A stretch of DNA of 27,526 nucleotides from CAKQOE01 sp963627215 (GCA_963627215.1 CAVGAH010000016.1:1-27526), one strand, 5' to 3'. Positions 1 through 8,778 are shown, counted from the first letter of the stretch. Notes: generated by a model not told the origin, from the letters alone. Numbers and translations are program-made.

Positions 1-75
1 CATATATATAATTAACAAATAATTATATCAAAATTAACGCTTGATATCCCGCCAGGAACTACTTTCGATCAAAAC

Positions 76-109
76 TATTTTCAATCGGAACTGCTTCTAA
101 TTGAAAATA
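76..109 (-). terminator. AT-rich inverted repeat downstream of hpt
   Basis: Ten-base arms TATTTTCAAT (76-85) and ATTGAAAATA (100-109) are perfectly complementary around a 14-base loop. On the minus strand the hairpin lies just after the hpt stop and is followed by GTTTTGATC, so it may act as a weak terminator. The stem is AT-rich and the T-run short. The surrounding 122 bases also hold an imperfect direct repeat starting with GGAACT at 55 and 87. No gene is visible in bases 1-122. Confidence 0.35.
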
Positions 110-122
110 TTCCCGATCTAAG

Positions 123-674
123 CTACTGTTCCTTAGGAACGAGATATGTGATATGAGGAAGCTGTCTGAACTGTTCGGCATAATCCAGTCCATAGCCTAT
201 TATAAATTTGTCATCAACAGTGAAGCCTGAGTAGTCAGGAACAACGTCTGTCTTTCTTCTTGCCGGCTTGTCCAGTAATGTACATATCTTTACCGACTTT
301 GCGCCCTTGCCTGCAAAATAGTGATCCTTCAGGTACTTGAGCGTAACGCCTGAGTCGATTATGTCTTCTACTATAAGGACGTTCTTTCCTGAAGGCGAGC
401 GGTCGAGATCCTTTTTTATCTGCACTGATCCGCTTGTTTCAGTAGCGTCACCATAGCTTGAAGCTACGAGGAAGTCCATAGAAACATCGCCATCTATAGC
501 TCTTACAAGATCTGACATAAATACGAAAGAGCCCTTGAGTACGCCTACAACAAATATGTCTTCGCCCTCATAATCTGCAGAGATCTGCTTTCCGAGCTCT
601 TTTACTCTTTCCTTTATTTCTTCTTCTGTCAGCAGCACGCCGCCGACATCGTAACCGGGTACATTAATATCCAA
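123..674 (-). CDS. hpt: Hypoxanthine phosphoribosyltransferase
   Basis: This is a purine salvage enzyme that joins hypoxanthine or guanine to PRPP to give IMP or GMP in the cytoplasm. The 183 residues match the usual length of bacterial Hpt. The PRPP-binding signature VLIVEDIIDSGVTL is at residues 99-112 with the acidic pair E103/D104, and the LKGSF loop that contacts pyrophosphate is at 46-50. The start is a TTG codon (672-674), supported by AAGGAG eight bases upstream; no ATG fits that ribosome binding site. It follows the DUF1232 gene by 51 bases and is probably the last gene of the ysxC-DUF1232-hpt unit. The family is certain; the exact preference between hypoxanthine and guanine is not readable. 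Confidence 0.95.
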   Translation of the reverse strand: MDINVPGYDVGGVLLTEEEIKERVKELGKQISADYEGEDIFVVGVLKGSFVFMSDLVRAIDGDVSMDFLVASSYGDATETSGSVQIKKDLDRSPSGKNVLIVEDIIDSGVTLKYLKDHYFAGKGAKSVKICTLLDKPARRKTDVVPDYSGFTVDDKFIIGYGLDYAEQFRQLPHITYLVPKEQ

Positions 675-725
675 TATATCTACTCCTTCCGCAGCCTCCC
701 GGCTGCATCTGCTTTTATCATTAGC

Positions 726-1109
726 TTATCGATTATTTTCGCTGCTTTTTTCCTCTGCCTCGCCTGAAGTACTGTCGTCCACCTCAACGCCCGTGCCGTC
801 TATTATAGTCTTTCCCTTAAACGCTTTTTCGGGATCGACATGCGACGCCTTTTCCTGCCCCTCGTCAGACTCCTTCCAGTATTTATCGAGCTCATCAGAA
901 AGATATGTCAGGATAAAAAGCCATAATATTATGTCGTCTATAAGCCCGAAGCCGAGCACCGGCTCAGGTATGATATCTATAGGCGCTATTAAATATATTA
1001 TACCAAAAATAATTAATAATTTCTTTCTTTTTGGCACAGAAGGATCCAAAAGAAATTTTTTTATAGATCTTATACGCTTTCCAAGAACAGCAAACGATAA
1101 ATATCTCAT
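726..1109 (-). CDS. DUF1232 (YkvA-like) small membrane protein
   Basis: This 127-residue protein carries the DUF1232 core: a basic N-terminal stretch (RIRSIKKFLLDPSVPKRKK), then a hydrophobic hairpin with the characteristic LIAPIDIIPE...GLIDDIILWL pattern at about residues 40-66. The C-terminal half (about 75-127) is charged, acidic and probably disordered. DUF1232 proteins are predicted membrane proteins of unknown function, so none is assigned. Its ATG begins one base after the ysxC stop codon and its ribosome binding site (GAGGA) lies inside the end of ysxC, so the two genes are almost certainly translationally coupled. Confidence 0.85.
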   Translation of the reverse strand: MRYLSFAVLGKRIRSIKKFLLDPSVPKRKKLLIIFGIIYLIAPIDIIPEPVLGFGLIDDIILWLFILTYLSDELDKYWKESDEGQEKASHVDPEKAFKGKTIIDGTGVEVDDSTSGEAEEKSSENNR

Positions 1110-1110
1110 A

Positions 1111-1731
1111 TTATTCCTCTGTCAGAGCTTCTTCCGCAGCAGCAGCGCCTGAAATAATATCCTCTATCACGTCAAGGAGCGCCTCCACGCCTGTTTTCTT
1201 AAGAGACGATACAGGAACTACCACATCGTCGGCTCCGAGCTTCAGCGTCTTTTTTATAACGCTTATATTCTTGTTAAGCTCGTTGCGCGAGACTTTATCA
1301 GCCTTTGTAGCTACGACTATGCCGTCAAGACCGTGATAACGCAGATATTCGTACATCTGGATATCCTGAGTGCTCGGCGCGTGTCTTACGTCTACAAGCT
1401 GGACTACCTTGAGCAGCTTCTGACGGTTTTCCAGATAATTTTCCATCATCGGACCCCATTCTCTGCTCTGAGATTTAGATACCTTAGCATAACCGTAGCC
1501 CGGCAGGTCTACTATACGAAACTCGCCGTTAATTTCAAAAAAGTTTATAGTCCTCGTTTTACCGGGACTTCCGCTGACTCTCGCAAAATTTCTGCGGTTC
1601 ACGAGTGTGTTGAACAGTGAGGATTTTCCTACGTTTGAACGTCCGGCAAACGCTATTTCCGGCATGTCCTCAGCCGGATACTGGTTTTCTCTGACAGCTA
1701 CAGCCGTCAGCTCTGCTTTTTTGATCTTCAT
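1111..1731 (-). CDS. ysxC: Ribosome biogenesis GTP-binding protein YsxC/EngB
   Basis: This TrmE-Era-EngA-like GTPase is needed for late assembly of the 50S ribosomal subunit in Bacillus subtilis. At 206 residues it has normal length. The GTPase motifs are in order: G1 GRSNVGKS (30-37), a G2 threonine near 59-61 in GKTRT, G3 DLPGYG (75-80), G4 TKADK (142-146) and a G5-like SSLKK near 176. It lies directly after lon in the order lon-ysxC known from Firmicutes, but the strong terminator after lon means it is read through or has its own promoter. AAGGGA lies about 13 bases before the ATG, a rather long spacing. A short alanine- and glutamate-rich tail ends the protein. Confidence 0.95.
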   Translation of the reverse strand: MKIKKAELTAVAVRENQYPAEDMPEIAFAGRSNVGKSSLFNTLVNRRNFARVSGSPGKTRTINFFEINGEFRIVDLPGYGYAKVSKSQSREWGPMMENYLENRQKLLKVVQLVDVRHAPSTQDIQMYEYLRYHGLDGIVVATKADKVSRNELNKNISVIKKTLKLGADDVVVPVSSLKKTGVEALLDVIEDIISGAAAAEEALTEE

Positions 1732-1769
1732 AGGATATAGATATTCCCTTCTGTGATCTTCTTTGCAAA

Positions 1770-1823
1770 AACTTTACGGACGGACATGCCGCTGTTGTAA
1801 TACGGCTTTTCCGCGTCCGTCCG
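1770..1823 (-). terminator. Intrinsic terminator after lon
   Basis: Nine-base perfect arms CGGACGGAC (minus-strand 5' arm at 1815-1823) and GTCCGTCCG (1777-1785) enclose a smaller inner hairpin GCCG...CGGC. The 3' arm is followed on the minus strand by TAAAGTTTTT. It lies in the 126-base gap between lon and ysxC. Confidence 0.8.
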
Positions 1824-1857
1824 CTTATTATTCTAAAATAATTCTGTTTTTAATATA

Positions 1858-4335
1858 CTACTTTACAAGTGCTTCTTCAAGCACCTGGTCTATTACCTTC
1901 ATGCCCTTGAATGTCATTGCATTCCTTACGTTTGCAGGAAGCTCGTCGAGATCCTTGAGATTTTCCTCCGGCAGGAGAACTACCTTTACGCCCGCTCTGT
2001 GCGCGGCTATCATCTTTTCCTTTATGCCGCCTACAGGGAGCACATTTCCGCGCAGCGTTATCTCCCCTGTCATTGCAAGGTCTTTCCTTACAGGTATGCC
2101 TGTAAGGGCTGATACCATTGATGTACACATGGTAACGCCTGCTGAAGGACCGTCCTTAGGTGTAGCGCCTTCAGGAATATGGATATGGATATCCTTTTCC
2201 TTGTAGAAATTCTCGTCGATGCCGAGCTGCTTGCTTCTTGAGCGTATGACGCTCAGGCCTGCCTTTGCTGATTCCTGCATTACATCGCCGAGCTGACCGG
2301 TAAGAACGAGCTTACCTGAACCGTCCATTACTGTAGTCTCTATAAACAGCGTATCGCCGCCGACAGATGTCCACGCAAGACCTGTAGTAACGCCGACTTC
2401 GTTGTCTCCTTCAACTATATCGTAATGAGCCTTCTTCTTGCCGAGATATGACTCGATGTTTCCGGCAGTTATACGATATGTCTTTAACTTCGCATCAGCC
2501 TTTTTAGACTTTCTTGTCCTTAATTCTCCGCTCTCAACTACCTTGCGGGCTACCTTACGGCATACGCTTCCTATCTCACGTTCCAGATTTCTTACTCCGG
2601 CCTCACGAGTATAATAGTTTACTATTGAACGTATTGCGCCTTCTGAAATATTTATCTCTTCCGGCTTAAGTCCGTTTTCCTTTATCTGCTTAGGAACGAG
2701 ATGCTGCCTTGCTATCTCGACCTTTTCTTCTTCTGTGTAGCTTGAAAGGCTTATGAGCTCCATACGGTCGAGCAGCGGTCTCGGAATAGTATCCGTAGTA
2801 TTCGCAGTCGTTATGAACAGTACCTTTGAAAGGTCGAACGGAACGTCAAGGAAGTGATCCTTGAAGTCCTTGTTCTGTTCAGGGTCGAGCACCTCAAGCA
2901 ATGCAGACGCAGGGTCGCCTCTGTAATCAGAGCCTACCTTGTCTATCTCATCGAAAAGGAATACAGGGTTGTTTACACCGCAATCGCGTATGGAAGTGAT
3001 TATCCTGCCAGGTATAGCGCCGACATAAGTACGTCTGTGACCTCTTATCTCAGCCTCGTCGCGAACGCCGCCGAGCGACATTCTTACGAATTTCCTGTTG
3101 AGCGATTTTGCTATAGATTTCGCTATAGATGTCTTACCTACTCCCGGAGGACCTACCAGACATAATATCGGACCCTTGAAATCCTTTGAAAGGCTCATTA
3201 CCGCAAGATATTCTATTATCCTGTCCTTGACCTTATCAAGACCATAATGCTCGTTGTCGAGTACCATCTTTGTCTTTGTAAGGTCTATCTTGTCCTTTGT
3301 TGAAGTGTTCCACGGAAGCTCAAGTATACATTCGATATAATTTCTGAGGACAGATACGTCAGGCGATGACGCCTGCAGTCTGAGCATCCTCTTTATTTCT
3401 TTCTCTATCTTTTCATGTATCTTTGGCTCGAGCTTGAGCTCATCAAGACGCTTCAGCCACTTTTCTACTTCCTCGTCAAGGCTCTCGTCCTGACCGAGCT
3501 CGTGCTGTATAGTCTTTATCTGCTCTCTCAGATAGTATTCCTTCTGGTTTTCAGTAAGCCTCTGCTTTACCTTCTGGTTGATATCGTTCTCTATCTTCAT
3601 TATCTCGATCTCACGAGCGATAAAGCTGCTTAACTTTTCCAGACGCTCTACAACATCTGTTATAGCGAGTATCTCCTGTTTGTCCTCTGTCCTGATATCC
3701 ATATGCGAGGTTATGATATCAGCGAGTCTGCCCGGCTCTTCTATCGCCTCGATACCTGGGAATATTTCCTTTGATACCTTCTGCGTATTGTCCAGGTATT
3801 CCCCAAACTGCGTAAGGACTGTACGCAAGAGTGCCTGCGCTCTCGGTGTATCCTTCTGAGATTCATCTTCTCCGAGAGTCTCTATTTCGGCACGGAAGTA
3901 AGGTACCTCCTGCAGCATTGCAGTTATCCTTCCTCTGGAAATTCCTTCCACAAGGACTCTTATAGCATTGCCCGGAAGTCTGAGCATCTGCTTTATCCTT
4001 GCCGTAGTACCCACCTCAAAGAAATCATCAGGTGTAGGAAGATCTGTATCAGGATTCCTCTGTGTTACGAGAAATACCATTTGATTCGACATCATAGCGT
4101 TTTCTAAAGCGCTTATTGATTTTTCTCTGCCTACATCAAAGTGGAGCAGCATAGTAGGAAATACTGTAATTCCTCTGAGAGGTATCACAGGCATTCCTGC
4201 CCTTTCTGTACCAACTGTATGAATGAGATCCTCTATCTCATCATTCTGAAAGACGTCATCATCGATCGTTCTTTCAACTTCATTTTCTAGCGTGGTTTCG
4301 TCTATGCCTTCAAATGTCTTTTTTTCATCTGCCAT
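1858..4335 (-). CDS. lon: ATP-dependent protease Lon (LonA type)
   Basis: Lon is a cytoplasmic hexameric AAA+ serine protease that unfolds and degrades damaged and regulatory proteins. In the 825-residue chain the substrate-binding LonN domain starts near residue 48 (MPVIPLRG) and is followed by a long helical region. Walker A GPPGVGKT is at 395-402 and Walker B FDEID has D462/E463. The C-terminal protease domain has the catalytic serine in DGPSAG (Ser731), with the partner lysine in GGIKEK (about Lys774). About 40 acidic residues precede LonN, slightly more than in short homologues. The ATG is preceded by AGGAGG. It lies downstream of clpX on the same strand but behind the clpX terminator, so it probably has its own promoter in the 115-base gap, where a perfect palindrome lies. 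Confidence 0.98.
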   Translation of the reverse strand: MADEKKTFEGIDETTLENEVERTIDDDVFQNDEIEDLIHTVGTERAGMPVIPLRGITVFPTMLLHFDVGREKSISALENAMMSNQMVFLVTQRNPDTDLPTPDDFFEVGTTARIKQMLRLPGNAIRVLVEGISRGRITAMLQEVPYFRAEIETLGEDESQKDTPRAQALLRTVLTQFGEYLDNTQKVSKEIFPGIEAIEEPGRLADIITSHMDIRTEDKQEILAITDVVERLEKLSSFIAREIEIMKIENDINQKVKQRLTENQKEYYLREQIKTIQHELGQDESLDEEVEKWLKRLDELKLEPKIHEKIEKEIKRMLRLQASSPDVSVLRNYIECILELPWNTSTKDKIDLTKTKMVLDNEHYGLDKVKDRIIEYLAVMSLSKDFKGPILCLVGPPGVGKTSIAKSIAKSLNRKFVRMSLGGVRDEAEIRGHRRTYVGAIPGRIITSIRDCGVNNPVFLFDEIDKVGSDYRGDPASALLEVLDPEQNKDFKDHFLDVPFDLSKVLFITTANTTDTIPRPLLDRMELISLSSYTEEEKVEIARQHLVPKQIKENGLKPEEINISEGAIRSIVNYYTREAGVRNLEREIGSVCRKVARKVVESGELRTRKSKKADAKLKTYRITAGNIESYLGKKKAHYDIVEGDNEVGVTTGLAWTSVGGDTLFIETTVMDGSGKLVLTGQLGDVMQESAKAGLSVIRSRSKQLGIDENFYKEKDIHIHIPEGATPKDGPSAGVTMCTSMVSALTGIPVRKDLAMTGEITLRGNVLPVGGIKEKMIAAHRAGVKVVLLPEENLKDLDELPANVRNAMTFKGMKVIDQVLEEALVK

Positions 4336-4367
4336 AGTTTCCGCCTCCTGTCTTTAAATTATGCCCC

Positions 4368-4382
4368 GCACTGAGTCAGTGC
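4368..4382. promoter_or_regulatory. Perfect 15-bp palindrome upstream of lon
   Basis: GCACTGAGTCAGTGC is a 7+1+7 perfect inverted repeat whose near edge is 32 bases from the lon ATG. On the minus strand it is followed by GGGGCATAATTT, where CATAAT resembles a -10 box, so the palindrome would fill the promoter spacer. No good -35 is seen. It does not match the CIRCE (HrcA) or CtsR consensus sequences known to me. The remaining gap up to 4450 is GC-rich and self-complementary (GCAGA...TCTGC arms). Confidence 0.45.
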
Positions 4383-4450
4383 ATATCGCAGACTGCCGCT
4401 CGCGCAGCTGCGCATGGCGTTAATCTGCAGCGTCAAAGCCGCACATCGAA

Positions 4451-4478
4451 AAAAGGGGCATAATGCTATGCCCCTTTT
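4451..4478 (-). terminator. Terminator overlapping the clpX stop codon
   Basis: Minus-strand arms AAAAGGGGCAT and ATGCCCCTTTT form an 11-bp stem around a six-base loop, followed by more T. The 5' arm is the last codons of clpX and the stop TAG (4466-4468) sits at the stem-loop junction. Because the stem is flanked by A-runs and T-runs on both sides it could work in both directions. Confidence 0.88.
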
Positions 4479-5734
4479 GAATCAGCTTCTGTATCTTCGC
4501 CGTCAAGCACGAGTGCCGGATCAGCCTTATCATCTACCGTATCCTTAGTGATTATACATTTGCGTATATCCTGTCGTGACGGTATCTCAAACATGATGTC
4601 TGTCATCAGGTTTTCCATGATACTTCTGAGACCTCTTGCACCGGTCTTGCGCTCTATTGCTTTTTCAGCGATCCTTACTATCGCGTCATCCTCTATTTCA
4701 AGCTCTACATTATCCATTGAGAATAACTTCTTGTACTGCTTCAAAAGTGCGTTCTTAGGTTCATTGATTATTCTGACAAGCGCATCAGCGTCAAGCTCCT
4801 TAAGCGTAACAAGTACAGGAAGTCTGCCTACGAACTCAGGAATAAGACCGTACTTAAGAAGATCCTCAGGCTGTATCCTTGAAAGCAGCTCAGAATCATT
4901 TCCCTTTGCCGGCTTTATATCAGCATTGAAGCCGATAGTCTTTTCGCCTATCCTTCTCTGGATGACCTGATCCATTCCATCAAAAGCGCCTCCGCAGATA
5001 AACAGGATGTTAGTCGTGTCTATCTGAAGGAATTCCTGATGAGGATGCTTTCTGCCGCCCTGAGGAGGAACACTGGCAACAGTACCCTCCAGTATCTTGA
5101 GGAGTGCCTGCTGTACACCTTCACCGCTTACATCCCTTGTAATTGAAACGTTTTCAGACTTGCGCGCTATCTTGTCTATTTCATCAATGTATATTATACC
5201 CTGCTGAGCGCGTTCTATATCATAATCAGCAGCCTGAATTAATTTCAGAAGTATATTTTCTACATCTTCTCCGACATAACCTGCTTCAGTAAGCGCAGTA
5301 GCGTCGGCTATAGCAAAAGGAACCTGAAGTATTTTTGCCAGAGTCTGCGCCAGCAGAGTCTTACCTGATCCTGTAGGGCCTATCATAAGAATATTGCTCT
5401 TTTGGATCTCTATACCATCTTCCGTAGTATATTTCTGGCTCTCTATCCTCTTGTAATGGTTGTATACAGCCACTGCGAGATTTTTCTTTGCATCATCCTG
5501 ACCTATTACATAATCAGAAAGATGATCTGCGATTTCTTTAGGCTTAGGCAGCTCAGAACCGTCCTCGAGAGCCGGCTCGGCAGCATCAAACTCCTCATGA
5601 AGGATATCTTCACATAAAGCGATACATTCATCACAGATATATACTCCCGGGCCTGCCACGAGGCGACGCACCTGTTCCTGCGTCTTGCCGCAGAATGAGC
5701 ACTTCAACTGCTTTGTATCGTCGAATTTTGCCAT
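4466..5734 (-). CDS. clpX: ATP-dependent unfoldase ClpX
   Basis: ClpX is the AAA+ hexamer that recognises tagged substrates, unfolds them and feeds them into ClpP. The 422 residues begin with a zinc-binding dimerisation domain with Cys12, Cys15, Cys34 and Cys37. Walker A GPTGSGKT is at 119-126 and Walker B IIYIDEID at 180-187. The IGF motif used to dock on ClpP is visible in EKTIGFN. The C-terminal helical domain includes the GARGLRS sequence with the sensor-2 arginine. It lies 123 bases after clpP with its own GGGG-type ribosome binding site (AAAGGGG). Its last codons form the 5' arm of its terminator. Confidence 0.98.
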   Translation of the reverse strand: MAKFDDTKQLKCSFCGKTQEQVRRLVAGPGVYICDECIALCEDILHEEFDAAEPALEDGSELPKPKEIADHLSDYVIGQDDAKKNLAVAVYNHYKRIESQKYTTEDGIEIQKSNILMIGPTGSGKTLLAQTLAKILQVPFAIADATALTEAGYVGEDVENILLKLIQAADYDIERAQQGIIYIDEIDKIARKSENVSITRDVSGEGVQQALLKILEGTVASVPPQGGRKHPHQEFLQIDTTNILFICGGAFDGMDQVIQRRIGEKTIGFNADIKPAKGNDSELLSRIQPEDLLKYGLIPEFVGRLPVLVTLKELDADALVRIINEPKNALLKQYKKLFSMDNVELEIEDDAIVRIAEKAIERKTGARGLRSIMENLMTDIMFEIPSRQDIRKCIITKDTVDDKADPALVLDGEDTEADSKGA

Positions 5735-5857
5735 ATCCTACTATCCCCTTTCTCCGGAAATACAGTTGACAGATGCTCCATCGATATTCCAACTTACACG
5801 CTGTCATTCAATTCCGAACAAATATTTCATTAGATTAAATTTATGTCACCAAGACGC

Positions 5858-6442
5858 TTACGCGCGCTTAGTTATCACCTTGTCAATAAGACCGTATTTC
5901 AGTGCTTCCTCAGGATCAAGGAAATTATCGCGCTCAGTGTCATTTTCTATTACAGAAAGTCTCTGACCTGTATTTGCAGCGAGTATCTTATTCATGCGTT
6001 CCTTTATCTTGAGCATGCGGTCCGCATGTATCTTTATATCAGTTACCTGACCCTGCATACCTCCGAGTGGCTGATGGATCATGATCTCTGCATTAGGAAG
6101 CGCCATTCTCTTTCCCTTTGCACCTGACGAAAGTAAAAATGCACCCATGCTCGCAGCCATACCTATACATATAGTGCTTACATCCGGCTTAATGTACTGC
6201 ATAGTATCATATATAGCCATTCCGGCAGTTATAGATCCGCCCGGACTGTTTATATAGAAATTTATATCCGCATCCGGATCCTCTGACTCAAGGAAAAGCA
6301 ACTGCGCCACTATAAGGCTTGAAGTATAGTCATTGACCTCTTCTCCGAGAAAAATGATCCTGTCCTTAAGAAGTCTTGAATATATGTCGTAAGAGCGCTC
6401 TCCGCGCGCTGTCTGTTCAACAACTACAGGTACTAACGCCAT
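5858..6442 (-). CDS. clpP: ATP-dependent Clp protease proteolytic subunit ClpP
   Basis: ClpP is the serine peptidase that forms the 14-subunit degradation chamber used with ClpX. The 194-residue chain carries the full catalytic triad: Ser98 in AASMGAF, His123 in MIHQPLGG and Asp172 in TERDNF. It lacks a long propeptide, as usual in Firmicutes. The ATG is preceded by AAGGGGGAA. Its neighbours, trigger factor upstream and clpX downstream, are the classical arrangement and support a housekeeping rather than a phage or paralogous ClpP. A hairpin lies 30 bases upstream of the start. Confidence 0.98.
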   Translation of the reverse strand: MALVPVVVEQTARGERSYDIYSRLLKDRIIFLGEEVNDYTSSLIVAQLLFLESEDPDADINFYINSPGGSITAGMAIYDTMQYIKPDVSTICIGMAASMGAFLLSSGAKGKRMALPNAEIMIHQPLGGMQGQVTDIKIHADRMLKIKERMNKILAANTGQRLSVIENDTERDNFLDPEEALKYGLIDKVITKRA

Positions 6443-6471
6443 CTGGGTTCCCCCTTCTTTTTAGAATACAC

Positions 6472-6503
6472 GGAATAGGACCCGCAAAAACAGATCCTAT
6501 TCC
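6472..6503 (-). promoter_or_regulatory. Hairpin in the clpP leader
   Basis: Nine-base perfect arms GGAATAGGA and TCCTATTCC enclose a 14-base loop, 30 bases before the clpP ATG. On the minus strand no T-run follows the 3' arm (GTGTATTC instead), so it is not a clear terminator. It is either a weak attenuator, an RNA-stability stem for clpP, or the tig 3' end. Between it and tig is another 6-bp hairpin (GTTCGG...CCGAAC). Confidence 0.45.
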
Positions 6504-6580
6504 AGTAAAAATCCGAATTATTTATCTGTTTACCGACCGCGTCACCGCGGCAGCATATCGCTCGTTCGGCGAGCTCCGAA

Positions 6581-7966
6581 CTACTGTGGATCTCCGCCTA
6601 AAGCAGCAGCTACCTTGTCTTCGAGCTTCTGCTGGTCAGACTTCTGAGCTTCTACCTGATCATAGTCGATCTCATGAACTACAGCGTTTGCAGCGATGAT
6701 ATCGAGAGCCTTCTTTGAAGCAACATCATTCTTGATGTACTTGATGTCGTTTCCTACGAGTTCTCTCATTCTTTCAGCATCTACACCATACTGAACGCCC
6801 ATTCTTCTGAGTTCCTCAGTGAGTTCTTCTTCAGTAACTTCGATACCCTCGTTCTTAGCGATAGCCTGAACGATAAGACGTGACTTGACCTTTCTCTCAG
6901 CATCGTATCTGATCTGTTCTCTGAACTCTTCGATATCAGTGTGAGTTTCCTGGAGATACATCTGGAGGTTAGCTCCTGTGTAGCTGAGCTGTTCCTCGAA
7001 CTGTCTGAGGAGCTCGTCGATCTCGTGCTCGATCATTACTTCAGGGATATCTACGATGATGTCCTCATAGATCTCCTTCATAGCTTCGTTCTTTATATTA
7101 TTCTGATTCTGCATTTCCTTGTTTGCAGTCAGCTTCTTTTCGATATCTTCCTTCCACTCGTCGATAGTGTCGAATTCGCTGCATTCCTTAGCGAGATCGT
7201 CATTTATTTCAGGTGGTTCTTCTTCCTTTACTTCATGGATAGTGCACTTGAAGGTGATCACCTGGTCAGCGAGTGACTTTTCAGGATAATCGAATGGGAA
7301 TTTAACTTCGATCTCCTTTTCTTCGCCTGCCTTAACTCCTACGAGCTGATCTTCAAAACCAGGAACGAATTCGTTTGAACCTAACTTGAGCTTATGGTTC
7401 TCAGCAGTACCGCCTTCGAACTGAACACCGTCAGGTCTGAATCCCTTGTAATCAAGAACTACTGTATCCATCATTGCTGCAGGTCTGTCAACAGTTACAA
7501 GTCTTGCGTTTCTCATAGCATAGCTTCTGAGCTGAGCATTAACATCCTTTTCAGTTACCTTAGTTGTAGGAACTGAAACTTCAACTCCCATATAGTCGCC
7601 AGGAAGTACTGTTACTTCAGGCTCTGTGAGGAACTTTACATTGAAAGTGAATCCGCTGCCTGCCTTGAGTTCCTGATCGCTGAGGTCAACATCAGGATAA
7701 TCTACAGGCTCATAACCTATCTCTTCAAGAGCTTCAGGATACTTTTCGTTGAAGATCTTTGAAACTGCATCTTCAATAAAGATATCTGCGCCATAGAAGT
7801 TTTCGATCATCTTTCTTGTTGCCTTGCCTTTTCTGAAACCAGGCACTGTGAAACGCTTTCTGTTTTCCTTATATACTTTGTCGATGGCACTGTCGAATTC
7901 CTCTGCAGTGATCTCCATCTTCATGCTTACAGTGTTTATTTCTCTGTTTAAAAACTCTGCCTTCAT
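6581..7966 (-). CDS. tig: Trigger factor (ribosome-associated chaperone and prolyl isomerase)
   Basis: Trigger factor binds at the ribosome exit tunnel and shields nascent chains. The 461 residues include the N-terminal ribosome-binding domain with the signature GFRKGK at 43-48, an FKBP-like prolyl isomerase domain at about 165-250 (VLDYKGF... to ...VKFPFDYP), and a long helical C-terminal chaperone domain. The C-terminus is acidic and lysine-rich. AGGAGG lies about 13 bases before the ATG, a long but usable spacing. It is the first gene of the tig-clpP-clpX-lon block and has a strong promoter directly upstream. Confidence 0.97.
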   Translation of the reverse strand: MKAEFLNREINTVSMKMEITAEEFDSAIDKVYKENRKRFTVPGFRKGKATRKMIENFYGADIFIEDAVSKIFNEKYPEALEEIGYEPVDYPDVDLSDQELKAGSGFTFNVKFLTEPEVTVLPGDYMGVEVSVPTTKVTEKDVNAQLRSYAMRNARLVTVDRPAAMMDTVVLDYKGFRPDGVQFEGGTAENHKLKLGSNEFVPGFEDQLVGVKAGEEKEIEVKFPFDYPEKSLADQVITFKCTIHEVKEEEPPEINDDLAKECSEFDTIDEWKEDIEKKLTANKEMQNQNNIKNEAMKEIYEDIIVDIPEVMIEHEIDELLRQFEEQLSYTGANLQMYLQETHTDIEEFREQIRYDAERKVKSRLIVQAIAKNEGIEVTEEELTEELRRMGVQYGVDAERMRELVGNDIKYIKNDVASKKALDIIAANAVVHEIDYDQVEAQKSDQQKLEDKVAAALGGDPQ

Positions 7967-8013
7967 TTTAAAAATTTTTCCTCCTACAAGTGATTTGCAT
8001 CCATATTCAAAAA

Positions 8014-8042
8014 ATTATACCCTTTTTATCAAAATTTGTAAA
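8014..8042 (-). promoter_or_regulatory. Promoter of tig
   Basis: On the minus strand TTTACA (8037-8042), a 17-base spacer and a perfect TATAAT (8014-8019) form a near-consensus sigma-A promoter. Transcription would begin near 8007, about 40 bases before the tig start codon. Confidence 0.85.
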
Positions 8043-8082
8043 GGGTGATGACTGCCCGTCAGGTGGATCGGGCGAATTCACA

Positions 8083-8721
8083 TCAGTCTTTATCACTGCT
8101 GCTGCGAAGCAGCTCCATACCGCGTCCGTATTTCGACTCAACGCCCGGTATAAGACCGAACCTTGCGGCGAGATCCTCGCCTATATGTTCTATTTCATGG
8201 ATATCGCCTGAATAAAGCTCAAGTTCAAGCTCTCTTATGTCCAGATCACCTGCAGTCGTTACTATATTTCCGACATCAAGCGCGGCCTCGCATATCGTCG
8301 AACCTGTATCTATGCGCATTATCCTGCGCAGAAAATCTGTTTCAAGCCTTTTCTCAAGCGGTCTGTCCCCTATAAGTTCTATCAGTTCCCGTCCTTTTTC
8401 ACTTTCAGCAAAAACATCAAGTGTCGGCTTGCTGTCATCAAATGAATCAGAAAGCTGTATGTTCAGCTCTTCACGTTCATGAAGACCTTCAGTCTGTCTT
8501 CCACCCCATTTAATGGTTGCAACAACGTGCGGGCCCTCATGTCTGATCCTGAATGCTGCATCTACGCTGCTCAGCATTCCGTCAGGCGTATCATAATATA
8601 CCGCCTTCATCTGGAGTGCCTGGCGGGAGTCCACATCACCGTACTTTTTAAAAACGGTTTCCTGCCATAGCTCTTCGATGATTTCTTCGTTCGGAATCAG
8701 ATATTTAAATTCAATTTCCAT
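8083..8721 (-). CDS. CYTH domain protein (probable inorganic triphosphatase)
   Basis: The 212-residue protein starts with the CYTH signature ExExK as EIEFKYLI (E2, E4, K6). The other charged residues that line the CYTH tunnel follow: AFRIRHE near 57-61, ATIKW near 68-72, HEREEL near 82-87 and FLRRIMRID near 129-137, ending with ESKYGRG. Bacterial proteins of this type hydrolyse triphosphate or related substrates with a metal ion. The true substrate cannot be read, and adenylate cyclase or thiamine-triphosphatase activity is not excluded. AGGAG seven bases upstream supports the ATG. The gene has its own promoter and is separated from tig by a hairpin-containing 116-base gap, so it is probably a single-gene unit. 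Confidence 0.85.
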   Translation of the reverse strand: MEIEFKYLIPNEEIIEELWQETVFKKYGDVDSRQALQMKAVYYDTPDGMLSSVDAAFRIRHEGPHVVATIKWGGRQTEGLHEREELNIQLSDSFDDSKPTLDVFAESEKGRELIELIGDRPLEKRLETDFLRRIMRIDTGSTICEAALDVGNIVTTAGDLDIRELELELYSGDIHEIEHIGEDLAARFGLIPGVESKYGRGMELLRSSSDKD

Positions 8722-8778
8722 TGAACTCTCCTGTCCTGCTCTCGTATGTCTGCCAAAAAAAGAGCAATTTTCCGCATC

